From assembly GCA_002862095.1 (NCBI GenBank), contig PHSQ01000001.1, positions 310,001 through 374,000 on the forward strand: a stretch of 64,000 nt of DNA. The letters are read 5' to 3'. Below are positions 32,292 to 41,395 of the stretch, one piece after another. Both the position numbers and the translations under genes were made by a program. Below the pieces are notes generated by a model that was not told where the DNA came from, searched no databases, and saw only the letters and a list, made by a program, of their open reading frames with translations. Numbering within the stretch: position 1 is the first letter of the stretch; every line of letters starts with the position of its first letter. Source of the DNA: Methylocystis sp. KS32. Lineage in GTDB: Bacteria; Pseudomonadota; Alphaproteobacteria; Rhizobiales; Beijerinckiaceae.

Positions 32292-34130
32292 ATGACCGAA
32301 GAAAAACCAAGACGTTCCCGCGCCCCATCCAACGGCGGCGAAAGGCCCATGCGCCGCCCGGCGAAATCGGCGGCGAAAACCCACAAGCGCGAATTGACGC
32401 CGAAGGCCTTCGAGGGCGATCGCATCGCCAAGGTCATGGCGCGCGCCGGGATCTGCTCGCGGCGCGACGCCGAACAGTGGATCGTGGACGGTCGCGTCGC
32501 CGTCAACGGAACGACGCTGACAAGCCCCGCCTTTAATGTGGCCGAGAACGATAAAATCCTGATCGACGGCGAGCCCATGGTCGAGCGGGAGCGCACGCGG
32601 CTGTTTCTGTTCCATAAGCCCGCCGGACTCGTCACCAGCGCGAAAGACCCTGAAGGCCGCGAGACCGTGTTCGACCGCCTCAAGGCGCGTTATCCCGATT
32701 TGCCGCGCGTGGTGAGCGTCGGACGGCTCGACATCAACACCGAGGGCCTGCTGCTGCTAACCAACGACGGCGGGCTGGCGCGCACGCTCGAATTACCGGC
32801 GACGGGATGGACGCGGCGCTATCGCGTGCGCGCGCACGGCGATGTGGACCAGGCGAAGCTCGATACGCTGGCCAAGGGCGTCACCGTCGAGGGCGTCGCC
32901 TATGCGCCGATCGAGGCGCGGCTCGATCGCGTCCAGGGCGCCAACGCCTGGCTCACGATGAGCCTCTCGGAAGGCAAGAACCGCGAGATCAAGCGCGTGC
33001 TACAGCACCTCGTGCTGGATGTGACACGGCTCATACGCATCTCTTTCGGACCTTTCCAGCTCGGCGATTTGCCCGAAAACGGGCTGGAAGAAGTGAGGCT
33101 CAAGGTCCTGCGCGATCAATTAGGCAAAGGGCTCGCCGAACTCGCGGGGGTGGATTTTTCCTCCTCGGTGCGAGAGGAGCCGACCGCCGCCGAGGCGCAG
33201 GAAACGCGACGGCGGGAGCAGAACCGGCCGCGCAAACATGTCTCTGCGCTGCGCAAACCGCGCGAAACGGAAGGGGAGCAAAAGCCGCGCGCGCGTGTCG
33301 AGCGCGCTGTCACCGCGGATCGCCAGGGCCGGGCCGTGGCGGTGGAGCGGATCGTCGTCAAGGGCGATAAGCCTGTCGTTCACAGCCGCAACGCGAGGCG
33401 TTTCGAGGCCCTGCGTGAGCAACTCGATCCGCCCGCCGAGCGGCGCGCGCCTCGTTTGCGCGGCGAGGAAGAGACGCGCAACGCGCGGGGTGACGGCGCG
33501 AAACGATTCGATCGCAATCAGAGATCCGAGGAACCCCGTCAGCAATCCGGGTCCAACCGAGCGAGGCCCCGCCTCCGCGCGGACGAGGAGGCGAGGCCAG
33601 CGCGCTCGCCGCGCGGCGATTTCGGGCAAAAGCGAGAGTTCGAGGCGCGCGGAAGCCGTTCCGGCGAGACGAGGCCGAGGGCGGCAAGATACGACGAACC
33701 CCGGCAAGAATCCGGGGCCAGCCGCGAAAGACCCCGCGCCCGTCCCGACAAGGAGGCGAGGCCGGCGCGTTCGCCGCGAGGGGATTTCGGGCAAAAGCGA
33801 GGGTTCGAGGCGCGCGGAAGCCGTTCCGGCGAGACGAGGCCGAGGGCGGCAAGATACGACGAACCCCGGCAAGAATCCGGGTCCAGCCGCGAAAGACCCC
33901 GCGCCCGTCCGGACAAGGAGGCGAGGCCGGCGCGTTCGCCGCGCGAGAGAACGTCGGGACCTGCCGAGGAGCGGACCGCTTTCCAGGGCCGTCGCCCGCC
34001 GCGCCGCGAAAATGAAAGAATTACGCCGCCGGGAGCATGGGGTAAGCCGAGGGGCGAGGGCAAATCGCGCGGGCCGGGCGGATCGCATGGAGGCAAACCG
34101 CCGCCGCGCGGCCCGAAACGTCCGCGTTAA
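32292..34130 (+). CDS. rluB: RluB/RsuA-family rRNA pseudouridine synthase with a long repetitive tail
   Basis: This 612-residue protein makes pseudouridine in rRNA (RluB acts on 23S helix 89). An S4 RNA-binding domain (RIAKVMARAGICSRRDAEQWI near residue 40) is followed by the catalytic domain with the active-site Asp in VSVGRLDINTEGLLLLTND near 140. Enzyme homology ends near residue 290. The remaining ~320 residues are a disordered, Arg/Glu/Pro/Gly-rich tail with two near-identical 55-residue repeats. Ordinary RluB is about 290 residues. The start is ATG 32292. It lies two bases upstream of rsmD. Confidence 0.9.
   Translation: MTEEKPRRSRAPSNGGERPMRRPAKSAAKTHKRELTPKAFEGDRIAKVMARAGICSRRDAEQWIVDGRVAVNGTTLTSPAFNVAENDKILIDGEPMVERERTRLFLFHKPAGLVTSAKDPEGRETVFDRLKARYPDLPRVVSVGRLDINTEGLLLLTNDGGLARTLELPATGWTRRYRVRAHGDVDQAKLDTLAKGVTVEGVAYAPIEARLDRVQGANAWLTMSLSEGKNREIKRVLQHLVLDVTRLIRISFGPFQLGDLPENGLEEVRLKVLRDQLGKGLAELAGVDFSSSVREEPTAAEAQETRRREQNRPRKHVSALRKPRETEGEQKPRARVERAVTADRQGRAVAVERIVVKGDKPVVHSRNARRFEALREQLDPPAERRAPRLRGEEETRNARGDGAKRFDRNQRSEEPRQQSGSNRARPRLRADEEARPARSPRGDFGQKREFEARGSRSGETRPRAARYDEPRQESGASRERPRARPDKEARPARSPRGDFGQKRGFEARGSRSGETRPRAARYDEPRQESGSSRERPRARPDKEARPARSPRERTSGPAEERTAFQGRRPPRRENERITPPGAWGKPRGEGKSRGPGGSHGGKPPPRGPKRPR
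33615..33944 (+). repeat. two tandem 165-bp repeats inside the rluB-like gene
   Basis: Copies at 33615-33779 and 33780-33944 are nearly identical and in frame. Each encodes 55 residues starting GDFGQKR and containing GSRSGETRPRAARYDEPRQ. A more diverged partial copy precedes them from about 33540 (ending EARPARSPR), and part of another follows. The unit length is a multiple of three, so copy-number change would not break the frame. Confidence 0.9.
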
Positions 34131-34132
34131 GG

Positions 34133-34690
34133 ATGCGGATCGTTGGAGGCGCCTTGCGCGGGCGCGCCCTCGCGAGCCCGAAATCGCAAAATGTGCGGCC
34201 AACCACGGACCGCCTGAGAGAGTCGATTTTCGACATTCTTGGGCACGCCTATGACAACGCAATTCAAGGCGCGGCGGCGATCGACGTTTTCGCGGGCACG
34301 GGCGCCCTGGGACTGGAGGCTCTGTCTCGCGGCGCCGCGCGCGCCTTGTTCATCGACGATGGCGCGGAAGCGCGCGCGCTGTTGCGCGAAAACATCGAGA
34401 AGCTTGGTCTGGGCGGCGTGACGCGCGTTTTCCGCAGAGACGCGACCCGGCTGGGAGCCGCCCCGGCCGGAGAAATGTTTTCGCTGGCCTTTCTCGATCC
34501 GCCTTACGGCAACGGGCTCGCCTCTCTCGCGCTCGGCGAATTGTCGCGCGGTGGATGGCTTGCGCCCAATGCGCTTGTCGTCATCGAGGAAGCGGCGGCG
34601 ACAGTGGTGGAGCTTCCGCCGGGCTTCGCACGAGACGACGACAGACGATACGGCGACACGCAAGTCGTTTTCGCCCGCAAGAGTGCGTGA
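34133..34690 (+). CDS. rsmD: 16S rRNA (guanine-966 N2)-methyltransferase
   Basis: The 185-residue SAM-dependent enzyme methylates G966 of 16S rRNA. MRIVGGALRGRALASP and RPTTDRLRESIFDIL at the N-terminus, the SAM motif VFAGTGALGLEALSRG near residue 52, and the catalytic motif FLDPPYG near 120 identify it. It starts two bases after the stop of the rluB-like gene, with GGAT upstream, and forms an rRNA-modification pair with it. Confidence 0.95.
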   Translation: MRIVGGALRGRALASPKSQNVRPTTDRLRESIFDILGHAYDNAIQGAAAIDVFAGTGALGLEALSRGAARALFIDDGAEARALLRENIEKLGLGGVTRVFRRDATRLGAAPAGEMFSLAFLDPPYGNGLASLALGELSRGGWLAPNALVVIEEAAATVVELPPGFARDDDRRYGDTQVVFARKSA

Positions 34691-34715
34691 CGGCGGCTCC
34701 TGCTTCATCAAGCCC

Positions 34716-34834
34716 GCTAGAGCAAAATCCAAAAAAGTTGATAGACTTTTTCGATTAGATTTTGCTCCAGCTTTTGAATCTGGAGCGATTTCTTATCGAC
34801 CGGACGATTCCGTCTGACCGGAAAGCGCTCTAGC
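34716..34834. repeat. 119-bp intergenic palindromic element
   Basis: Outer arms GCTAGAGC (34716-34723) and GCTCTAGC (34827-34834) are perfect inverted copies. Inside are two smaller stems, GAGCAAAATC / GATTTTGCTC (34720-34729 and 34758-34767) and GCTCCAG / CTGGAGC (34764-34770 and 34780-34786). It lies between the convergent rsmD and isoaspartyl peptidase genes. It may terminate both and resembles dispersed alphaproteobacterial intergenic palindromes. Confidence 0.6.
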
Positions 34835-34858
34835 ACGGGAAGCAACTCCAAGACCGCG

Positions 34859-35770
34859 CTATGTTCCGGCCTTCGTCCGCACGATGATGGCGCCGTTTTC
34901 AGCCTTGGCTGTCAGCATTCCGGGAGTTGAATGGGCTTGCGCGCAGCCGCCATGACGATCGATCAGGATCAGGCCGCCAACGCCCCGAACCTTATCGACG
35001 AGATATCGCAGCGCCTCTCGCGCGGCTTCTTCGGCGCGCATGTCGCGAAACTCGACATTGAACGCGGCCATTCTGGCGAGAGATGTTTTTATGAAATGTT
35101 CTCCCACTCCCGTGCACGAAACGGCGCAGCTAGCATTGTCGGCGATGACGCCCGCGCCAATCAACGGCGAGTCGCCGACCCGCCCCTCAAGTTGATTGGC
35201 GAGGCCGCCCGTGGAGGTCGCCGCGGCGAGGTTGCCGAATTTGTCTCGCGCCACCGCTCCGACGGTGCCCATGACGCCGCCTTGCGGATTGAGGCGAGAA
35301 AGCAGGTCGGACTGGCGCCCTTGCATCTCGGCCAATTCGGCCGCGCGTTCGTCGGTGACGAAATATTCCGGGCTTTCGAAATTCAACCCCCGCGCGCGCG
35401 CGAAATTCTCGGCGGCCGGGCCAATCAGGAACACATGCGGAGTGTTTTCCATAATGGCGCGCGCCAACAACACGGGATTTTTGACGCCTCGGACTCCGGC
35501 GACGGCGCCAGCGGCCATGTTACGCCCGTCCATGATGGAGGCGTCGCAAAAAACCTGCCCCATGGTGTTGAGCGCCGACCCGCGTCCGGCGTTGTAGAGC
35601 GGGTCGTCCTCAAGCAAGGACACGCAGCGAGAAACGGCGTCGAGCGCGGAGCCCCCGTCTTCCAGCAGACGTGCGCCGGATTCGACGACGCCGCGCAGAG
35701 ATTCCTCGTATCGGCTCGGGGGAAGAAGCGCGCCGGCCCCGCCGTGTATCATTAATGAGAAGTCATTCAT
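34859..35770 (-). CDS. isoaspartyl peptidase / plant-type L-asparaginase
   Basis: The 303-residue Ntn hydrolase cleaves isoaspartyl dipeptides and L-asparagine. MIHGGAGAL at the start and NAGRGSALNTMG near residue 70 are family motifs. GGVMGTVGAVARDKFGNLAAATSTGG-type sequence near 165 contains the Thr that becomes the nucleophile after self-cleavage. The start MNDFSLMIHGG (ATG at 35768-35770) follows GGAGG. A frame 13 codons longer is possible. Confidence 0.92.
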   Translation of the reverse strand: MNDFSLMIHGGAGALLPPSRYEESLRGVVESGARLLEDGGSALDAVSRCVSLLEDDPLYNAGRGSALNTMGQVFCDASIMDGRNMAAGAVAGVRGVKNPVLLARAIMENTPHVFLIGPAAENFARARGLNFESPEYFVTDERAAELAEMQGRQSDLLSRLNPQGGVMGTVGAVARDKFGNLAAATSTGGLANQLEGRVGDSPLIGAGVIADNASCAVSCTGVGEHFIKTSLARMAAFNVEFRDMRAEEAAREALRYLVDKVRGVGGLILIDRHGGCAQAHSTPGMLTAKAENGAIIVRTKAGT

Positions 35771-35920
35771 AAGCTTAACGGCCTCCAAGCGATCCGAAGG
35801 CGAAAACATAAACTGCTCGGACGGGTTTATTAAGTCATTTGTGATGCTTGGAACCCTATGTTTACAGCCTCAACGAGGCGGAGAAGATTCGCCAAGGAGT
35901 GAACTGGGAGGAAGCGGAGC

Positions 35921-36067
35921 ATGAGCTTCCACCTCGAAGAGAGAAAGCTCCCCAACGGCGCCTGTTTCGGAATCGAGACAGCCTGCGCCAAGATCCCCGC
36001 CGCGCTCGAGGCCGCGGCGAACAAAATGGAACAGGAAGCCGCCGCCGTTTGGATAACGGATCGCTAG
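35921..36067 (+). CDS. 48-residue hypothetical protein
   Basis: ATG 35921 is preceded by GGGAGGAAGCGGAGC, a strong ribosome site. The 48 codons end at TAG 36065-36067. The product is amphipathic, with Cys at positions 15 and 22, an Ala-rich helix (AKIPAALEAAANKMEQEAAA), and VWITDR at the end. I do not recognise it. A 13-codon frame with its own stop lies just upstream and could be a leader. It is transcribed toward prkA, about 450 bases away. Confidence 0.5.
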   Translation: MSFHLEERKLPNGACFGIETACAKIPAALEAAANKMEQEAAAVWITDR

Positions 36068-36514
36068 CGAAATCTGATCCGCTCGATTCAGGACGGGAGG
36101 CAAATCCTTCACCCAAGCCAAAAGCCCCGACGCTCCGAATTTTGCCATTCGGTCCGGTCGCGAGGGTCTCATCAAGGCAACGCTCGCGGCGCACATGCAG
36201 CCGACAAAGCGCGGGATTTTTCAGCACAGGTTAAGATCGCTCGCCGCGCGTCGCAGTCTTCGGGCGCAACCTAGCGGTTCCTCGTCATGCCGGCGGAGTC
36301 TATGCGGTGGTCCGAAGATTGCGAGCCTTGCGGCAGCAGCGAGTGATCTCGGCGGCTCGCCCCCGAGGGCGGGAAAAGTTATCGCCGGCGTGTTCAACGG
36401 AGCCGTTTTAGTTTCTCCATGCGCCGCCTTGGCTAACGCCAACGCGCTACTCATATGACTCCTGGAGAAGAAGACCAGGGTCATATCTTCTCCGAGCATA
36501 AGAGACTTAACGCG
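36068..36514. other. intergenic region upstream of prkA
   Basis: About 450 bases with no gene I can support. The prkA frame stays open back to ATG 36455, so prkA could start earlier, but family comparison favours 36515. I see no clear promoter consensus, hairpin or RNA gene. Confidence 0.35.
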
Positions 36515-38470
36515 ATGAGTGGCGGTTCGATGACAGCAGATGTGTTTGCGCAATTCGCAAGATCCTACGAGGAGCGGCGCTCCATCGAGATGTCACTGTC
36601 GGATTATCTCGACCTTTGCCGTGAAGACCCGAAGGCGTGTGCGACCGCCGCCGAGAGGATTCTCGACGCGATCGGCGAGCCGGAGCTCATCGACACATCG
36701 AAAGACCAAAGACTCGGCCGAATCTTCATGAACCGAACCATCCGGGTCTATCCGGCTTTCGCCGAATTCTACGGGATGGAAGAAACGATCGAGCGCATCG
36801 TCAGCTTCTTTCGGCACGCTGCGCAGGGGCTCGAGGAGCGCAAGCAGATTCTCTATCTGCTGGGGCCGGTCGGAGGGGGCAAGTCTTCTCTGGCCGAACG
36901 ACTGAAGTTCCTGATGGAGCAGAATCCGATTTATGTGCTGAAAGCCGGGCGCGAGATCAGCCCCGTGTTCGAGAGCCCGCTCGGCCTCTTCGATCCTGCC
37001 GCCGCCGGCCCCATGCTTGAGGAAAAATACGGCATTCCGCGTCGACGGCTGACTGGGTTGATGAGCCCCTGGTGCCTGCAACGGCTTGACGAGTTCGGCG
37101 GGGACATCGCCCGTTTCACGGTGGTGAAACTGTCTCCATCGAGACTCCGTCAGGTCGCCATCGCGAAGACGGAACCGGGGGATGAGAACAATCAGGATAT
37201 TTCCTCGCTCGTCGGCAAGGTGGACATACGCAAGCTCGAGGATTTCGCTCAGGCGGATCCCGACGCCTATAGCTATTCCGGCGGACTTAACCGAGCGAAC
37301 CAGGGTCTGCTTGAATTCGTGGAAATGTTCAAAGCTCCCATCAAGATGTTGCATCCGCTCCTGACAGCCACTCAGGAGGGCAATTACATCGGAACCGAAA
37401 ACATCGGCGCGATTCCGTTCTCTGGCATCGTGATGGCCCACTCCAACGAGTCGGAGTGGCAAAGTTTCCGCTCGAACCGCAATAACGAGGCCTTCATCGA
37501 CCGCATTTACGTCATCAAGGTTCCGTATTGTTTGCGCTTTTCCGAGGAGCAGAGAATTTACGAAAAACTCCTGAAGGCTTCGGAACTAGCCAATGCGAAC
37601 TGCGCGCCCTCAACCCTCGAAATGTTGGCTCAATTCACGGTGCTGTCGCGACTGAAGCCGCATGAGAATTCGAACCCATTCTCGAAAATGCGCGTCTATA
37701 ATGGCGAGAGCCTGCGCGAAGTGGACCCGCGCGCGAGAAGCATGGTGGAATATCGCGAAGCCGCGGGCATGGATGAAGGAATGGATGGCCTTTCCACCCG
37801 CTTCGCGTTCAAGGTGCTGGCCGCGACCTTCAATCACGACACGGTCGAAGTCGCCGCCGACCCTGTTCATTTAATGTATGTCCTCGAACAGAGCATTCGA
37901 CGGGAGCAATTGGCTCCGGAGACCGAGAAGCGCTATCTTGAATTCATCAAGGCCGAATTGGCGCCGCGCTACGCCGAATTCATCGGAAACGAAATTCAAA
38001 AGGCCTATCTCGAATCCTATGTCGATTATGGTCAAAACCTGTTCGACCGCTATATCGATTACGCCGACGCCTGGATCGAGGATCAGGATTTCAAGGATCC
38101 GGACACCGGACAATTGCTGGACCGGGAGCTGCTGAACCAGGAGCTGACCAAGATCGAAAAGCCGGCCGGCATCGCGAACCCGAAAGACTTCCGCAATGAG
38201 GTGGTCAAGTTCGCGCTTCGGTGGCGCGCCGCCAACGGAGGCAGTAATCCCTCCTGGAACAGCTACGAAAAAATCAGGGACGTAATCGAGAAGCGGATGT
38301 TCTCTCAGGTCGAGGATTTGTTGCCGGTCATCAGCTTCGGCTCCAAGAAGGATAACGACACAGAAAAAAAGCACGGCGAATTCGTCAGCCGCATGACCGC
38401 GCGCGGCTACACCGAGCGGCAAGTTCGGCGACTCGTCGAATGGTACATGCGCGTCAAGCAGTCGGGTTGA
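36515..38470 (+). CDS. prkA: PrkA/YeaG-family serine protein kinase
   Basis: The protein has 651 residues, matching E. coli YeaG (644). The AAA+-like PrkA domain holds Walker A LLGPVGGGKSSLAERL at about residue 115. The C-terminal kinase-like region includes FSQVEDLLPVISFGSKK near 600. YeaG family members are linked to stationary-phase and nitrogen-starvation responses together with YeaH. The start is ATG 36515; ATG 36530 and 36455 are alternatives, and none has a strong ribosome site. It is the first gene of prkA-yeaH-spoVR. Confidence 0.94.
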   Translation: MSGGSMTADVFAQFARSYEERRSIEMSLSDYLDLCREDPKACATAAERILDAIGEPELIDTSKDQRLGRIFMNRTIRVYPAFAEFYGMEETIERIVSFFRHAAQGLEERKQILYLLGPVGGGKSSLAERLKFLMEQNPIYVLKAGREISPVFESPLGLFDPAAAGPMLEEKYGIPRRRLTGLMSPWCLQRLDEFGGDIARFTVVKLSPSRLRQVAIAKTEPGDENNQDISSLVGKVDIRKLEDFAQADPDAYSYSGGLNRANQGLLEFVEMFKAPIKMLHPLLTATQEGNYIGTENIGAIPFSGIVMAHSNESEWQSFRSNRNNEAFIDRIYVIKVPYCLRFSEEQRIYEKLLKASELANANCAPSTLEMLAQFTVLSRLKPHENSNPFSKMRVYNGESLREVDPRARSMVEYREAAGMDEGMDGLSTRFAFKVLAATFNHDTVEVAADPVHLMYVLEQSIRREQLAPETEKRYLEFIKAELAPRYAEFIGNEIQKAYLESYVDYGQNLFDRYIDYADAWIEDQDFKDPDTGQLLDRELLNQELTKIEKPAGIANPKDFRNEVVKFALRWRAANGGSNPSWNSYEKIRDVIEKRMFSQVEDLLPVISFGSKKDNDTEKKHGEFVSRMTARGYTERQVRRLVEWYMRVKQSG

Positions 38471-38502
38471 TCCAATCCATAGCAGGCACGGGCCAGGAAC
38501 CT

Positions 38503-39813
38503 ATGCGCATCGTCGATCGTCGGCTGAACCCAAGCGGCAAGAACTTCGAGAACCGGCAGCGATTTCTTCGGCGGGTGAAACGAATGGTCGAGCGGGCCGT
38601 GCGCGAAGCCAGCGGCGAACGATCCATCGAAGAACTGGAAAATCCCGGCGAAATCGCCATCCCGGCGGACGGGGTTCGGCAACCCAGTTTTCATCACGCC
38701 CCCGGCGCGCGGCGCGATCTGATCCTGCCCGGCAATCGGGAATATATCGAAGGCGACCGCATCGCCCGGCCCCCGGAAGACGATGGCGCCGGCGGGAAGG
38801 GCGCCGGATCCGGCGGGGGAAAGGGTCGGCCGGACCTCTTTCGCTTCATGCTGACCCGAGAGGAGTTCCTGAACATCTTTCTCGACGATCTCGAATTGCC
38901 GGATCTCGCGAAACGCCGGATCGCCCTTGTCGACAAGGAAGGCTTGCGCCGCGCCGGATACGCGACCACGGGAACGCCAAACAATCTCGCCATCGCCCGA
39001 ACTCTGCGCCTGTCCTTATCGCGCAGAATCGCTCTTGCGCGACCCAAGAGCGAGACGATCGTCCGGGCCGAGGAAGAACTCGCCGCCGCCATGGCGGAAG
39101 GCGGCGCGAATATCGAAAATCTCCGGCGCGATCTCGAAGTCCTGCGTCGCCGGCGCGGCCGCGTCGCCTATCTCGATCCCGTCGACCTGCGCTACCGGCG
39201 CTTCGAGCGTTTTCCAAAGCCGGTCGCTCAGGCTGTCATGTTCTGTCTGATGGATGTGTCAGGCTCCATGACCGAGCATACCAAGGATATCGCCAAGCGC
39301 TTTTTCATGCTGCTGCATGTCTTCCTCACCCGCCGCTACAAACGCATCGAACTCGTGTTCATCAGACACACCGACGAAGCGGCCGAAGTCGACGAAGAGA
39401 CTTTCTTTCGGTCGGTCGAAACCGGGGGAACGATGGTTTCCTCGGCGCTCGAGGAAATGCTCCGCATCGTCAAGGACCGTTACGACCCCACAAGCTGGAA
39501 CATATACGCGGCCCAAGCGTCAGATGGCGATAATCTCATGGGAGACAATGAGCGAACGCGCGCATTATTGCAGAACGACATCCTCCCGCTGAGCCAATAT
39601 TTCGCCTATATCGAGGTGAGGGACTCCTTCTTTGAAGAGGTGAATCCGTTCGATGGCGGCACGAGTTCATTGTGGTCCGCCTATGCTCCCCTGCAAAGGG
39701 AGGGAGGAAGATTTCAAATGAGGCGCGTGTCGAAGCGGGAGAAAATTTATCCCGTTTTCAGGGAACTGTTCCAAAGGCGGGAAGCTGGCGCGCCCCATGG
39801 TGACCACGAATGA
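38503..39813 (+). CDS. yeaH: YeaH/YhbH-family protein (DUF444, VWA-like)
   Basis: The protein has 436 residues. MRIVDRRLNPSGKNFENRQRF at the N-terminus is family-typical. A Gly-rich linker (GAGGKGAGSGGGKG) lies near residue 105. A von Willebrand A-like domain has the metal-binding MDVSGSM at about 251, later Thr and Asp positions in VETGGTMVSSAL, and AQASDGDN. It is the partner of the PrkA kinase in E. coli. The start is ATG 38503, 32 bases after prkA. It overlaps spoVR by four bases (ATGA), so translation is coupled. Confidence 0.93.
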   Translation: MRIVDRRLNPSGKNFENRQRFLRRVKRMVERAVREASGERSIEELENPGEIAIPADGVRQPSFHHAPGARRDLILPGNREYIEGDRIARPPEDDGAGGKGAGSGGGKGRPDLFRFMLTREEFLNIFLDDLELPDLAKRRIALVDKEGLRRAGYATTGTPNNLAIARTLRLSLSRRIALARPKSETIVRAEEELAAAMAEGGANIENLRRDLEVLRRRRGRVAYLDPVDLRYRRFERFPKPVAQAVMFCLMDVSGSMTEHTKDIAKRFFMLLHVFLTRRYKRIELVFIRHTDEAAEVDEETFFRSVETGGTMVSSALEEMLRIVKDRYDPTSWNIYAAQASDGDNLMGDNERTRALLQNDILPLSQYFAYIEVRDSFFEEVNPFDGGTSSLWSAYAPLQREGGRFQMRRVSKREKIYPVFRELFQRREAGAPHGDHE

Positions 39814-41336
39814 AAAGCGGGCCGCTGCTTTTCCAAGGCAAGGATTGGAACTTCGAAACGCTTCGGAGAATCCATGACGCGATAGAGCCAATCGCGGAAA
39901 AGGAACTTGGCCTCGACATATTTCCCAATCAAATCGAGGTGATAACGGTCGAACAAATGCTCGACGCCTATGCCGCGACCGGCATGCCGATATTTTATAG
40001 GCATTGGTCATTCGGCAAGAAATTCGTCCAGCACCAGACCGTCTACGAAAAGGGACTGCAGGATCTCGCCTACGAAATCGTGATCAATTCCAACCCGTGC
40101 ATAAGCTACATCATGGAGCGAAGCTCGGCGACGATGCAGACGTTGGTGATGGCGCATGCGGCTTTCGGACATAATCATTTTTTCAAAAACAATTACCAGT
40201 TTCGACAATGGACCGCTCCGGAAAGCATTCTGGATTACCTTTCTTTCGCGCGCAATTATATTGCAAGCTGCGAAGAGCGATATGGCCACGATGAGGTGGA
40301 GCGCCTTCTGGACGCCGGCCATGCGCTGATGGCGCAAGGCGTGGATCGCTCCCCGCACAAGCGCCCGCTCGACTTGCAACAGGAGGAGAAGCGCGAACGC
40401 GATCGCATGCAGGAGCGCGAAAGATTATACAACGATCTCTGGCGGACCGTGCCGGGGCGGTCACGGACAGTCGTAAAGGGCGGCAAGGACCGTCAGCGCG
40501 CGCTGCTCGGCCTGCCTCAGGAGAATATTCTCTACTTCCTCGAAAAAGCCGCGCCTCGTCTGCGGTCATGGCAAAGGGAGGTGCTGCGGATCGTCCGTCT
40601 TATTGCGCAATATTTCTATCCGCAGCAACTGACGAAAGTCATGAACGAGGGCTGCGCCACCTACTGCCATTACCGCATAATGACGCGGCTGCACGAAGAG
40701 GGTCTGATCGACAACGGAAGCTTCCTTGAATTTCTTCACTCGCATACGAGCGTCATTCGTCAGCCGATGTATTACGAGCCGGGTTACGGCGGTGTGAATC
40801 CCTATGCGCTCGGCTTCGACATGATGCAGGATATTGCGAGGATCGCCAAGAACCCCACGCCGGAAGACAGGGTCTGGTTTCCAGATCTAGCTGGAACAGG
40901 CGACGAAATGAGCGCGCTTCGCGACGTCTGGGCGAATTATCGCGACGACAGCTTCATCGCGCAATTCCTGAGCCCCGCGCTGATGCGCAAATGGCGGCTG
41001 TTTCACGTCGTCGACCAAAGCGAATTGCCATATCTCGAGGTTTCCTCGATCCACAATGAGAGAGGATATCGCGAGCTGCGCCGGCGCCTCGCCGCCGAAT
41101 ATGACGCGCCCGCGCAATCCCCGCATATAGAGGTGGTGGACGTAGACCTAGCCGGCGCCAGGAAGCTCGTCCTGCATCATCAGGTGGCGGAAGGTCGCTT
41201 TCTTGACGCAGAGGAGGCGGAACTCGTGATGAAACATCTGGCGGCCCTTTGGGGCTATGAAGTTCTTTTGCAGGAAGTAGACAAGAAGAGCGGAGAGGTT
41301 CTCAAGGAGCACGCGGCCTTCGCCGCGACGAGTTGA
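39810..41336 (+). CDS. spoVR: SpoVR-family protein
   Basis: The protein has 508 residues. SpoVR is needed for spore cortex assembly in Bacillus. In non-sporulating bacteria (YcgB) it is a stationary-phase protein linked to cell-wall remodelling, with biochemistry still unclear. Visible motifs are KDWNFETLRRIHDAIEPIAE at the start, FGHNHFFKNNYQFRQWT near residue 115, and MNEGCATYCHYRIMTRLHE near 275 with conserved His. It is the third member of the widely conserved prkA-yeaH-spoVR set. Confidence 0.95.
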   Translation: MKSGPLLFQGKDWNFETLRRIHDAIEPIAEKELGLDIFPNQIEVITVEQMLDAYAATGMPIFYRHWSFGKKFVQHQTVYEKGLQDLAYEIVINSNPCISYIMERSSATMQTLVMAHAAFGHNHFFKNNYQFRQWTAPESILDYLSFARNYIASCEERYGHDEVERLLDAGHALMAQGVDRSPHKRPLDLQQEEKRERDRMQERERLYNDLWRTVPGRSRTVVKGGKDRQRALLGLPQENILYFLEKAAPRLRSWQREVLRIVRLIAQYFYPQQLTKVMNEGCATYCHYRIMTRLHEEGLIDNGSFLEFLHSHTSVIRQPMYYEPGYGGVNPYALGFDMMQDIARIAKNPTPEDRVWFPDLAGTGDEMSALRDVWANYRDDSFIAQFLSPALMRKWRLFHVVDQSELPYLEVSSIHNERGYRELRRRLAAEYDAPAQSPHIEVVDVDLAGARKLVLHHQVAEGRFLDAEEAELVMKHLAALWGYEVLLQEVDKKSGEVLKEHAAFAATS

Positions 41337-41395
41337 ACGGCGCCATTCGCTTTCCTTCCGTATCGCCATTTCGAACTCATTCCTCGCCGCGCCGA

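Noticed and set aside
33120..34262. A 380-codon minus-strand frame rich in Arg, Ser and Ala
   Set aside because: It is antisense to the repetitive tail of the RluB-like protein, and its repeats simply mirror that DNA.
35848..36234. A 128-codon plus-strand frame upstream of prkA
   Set aside because: The sequence is Arg/Pro-rich with no ribosome site. The overlapping 48-codon frame at 35921 has a far better start.
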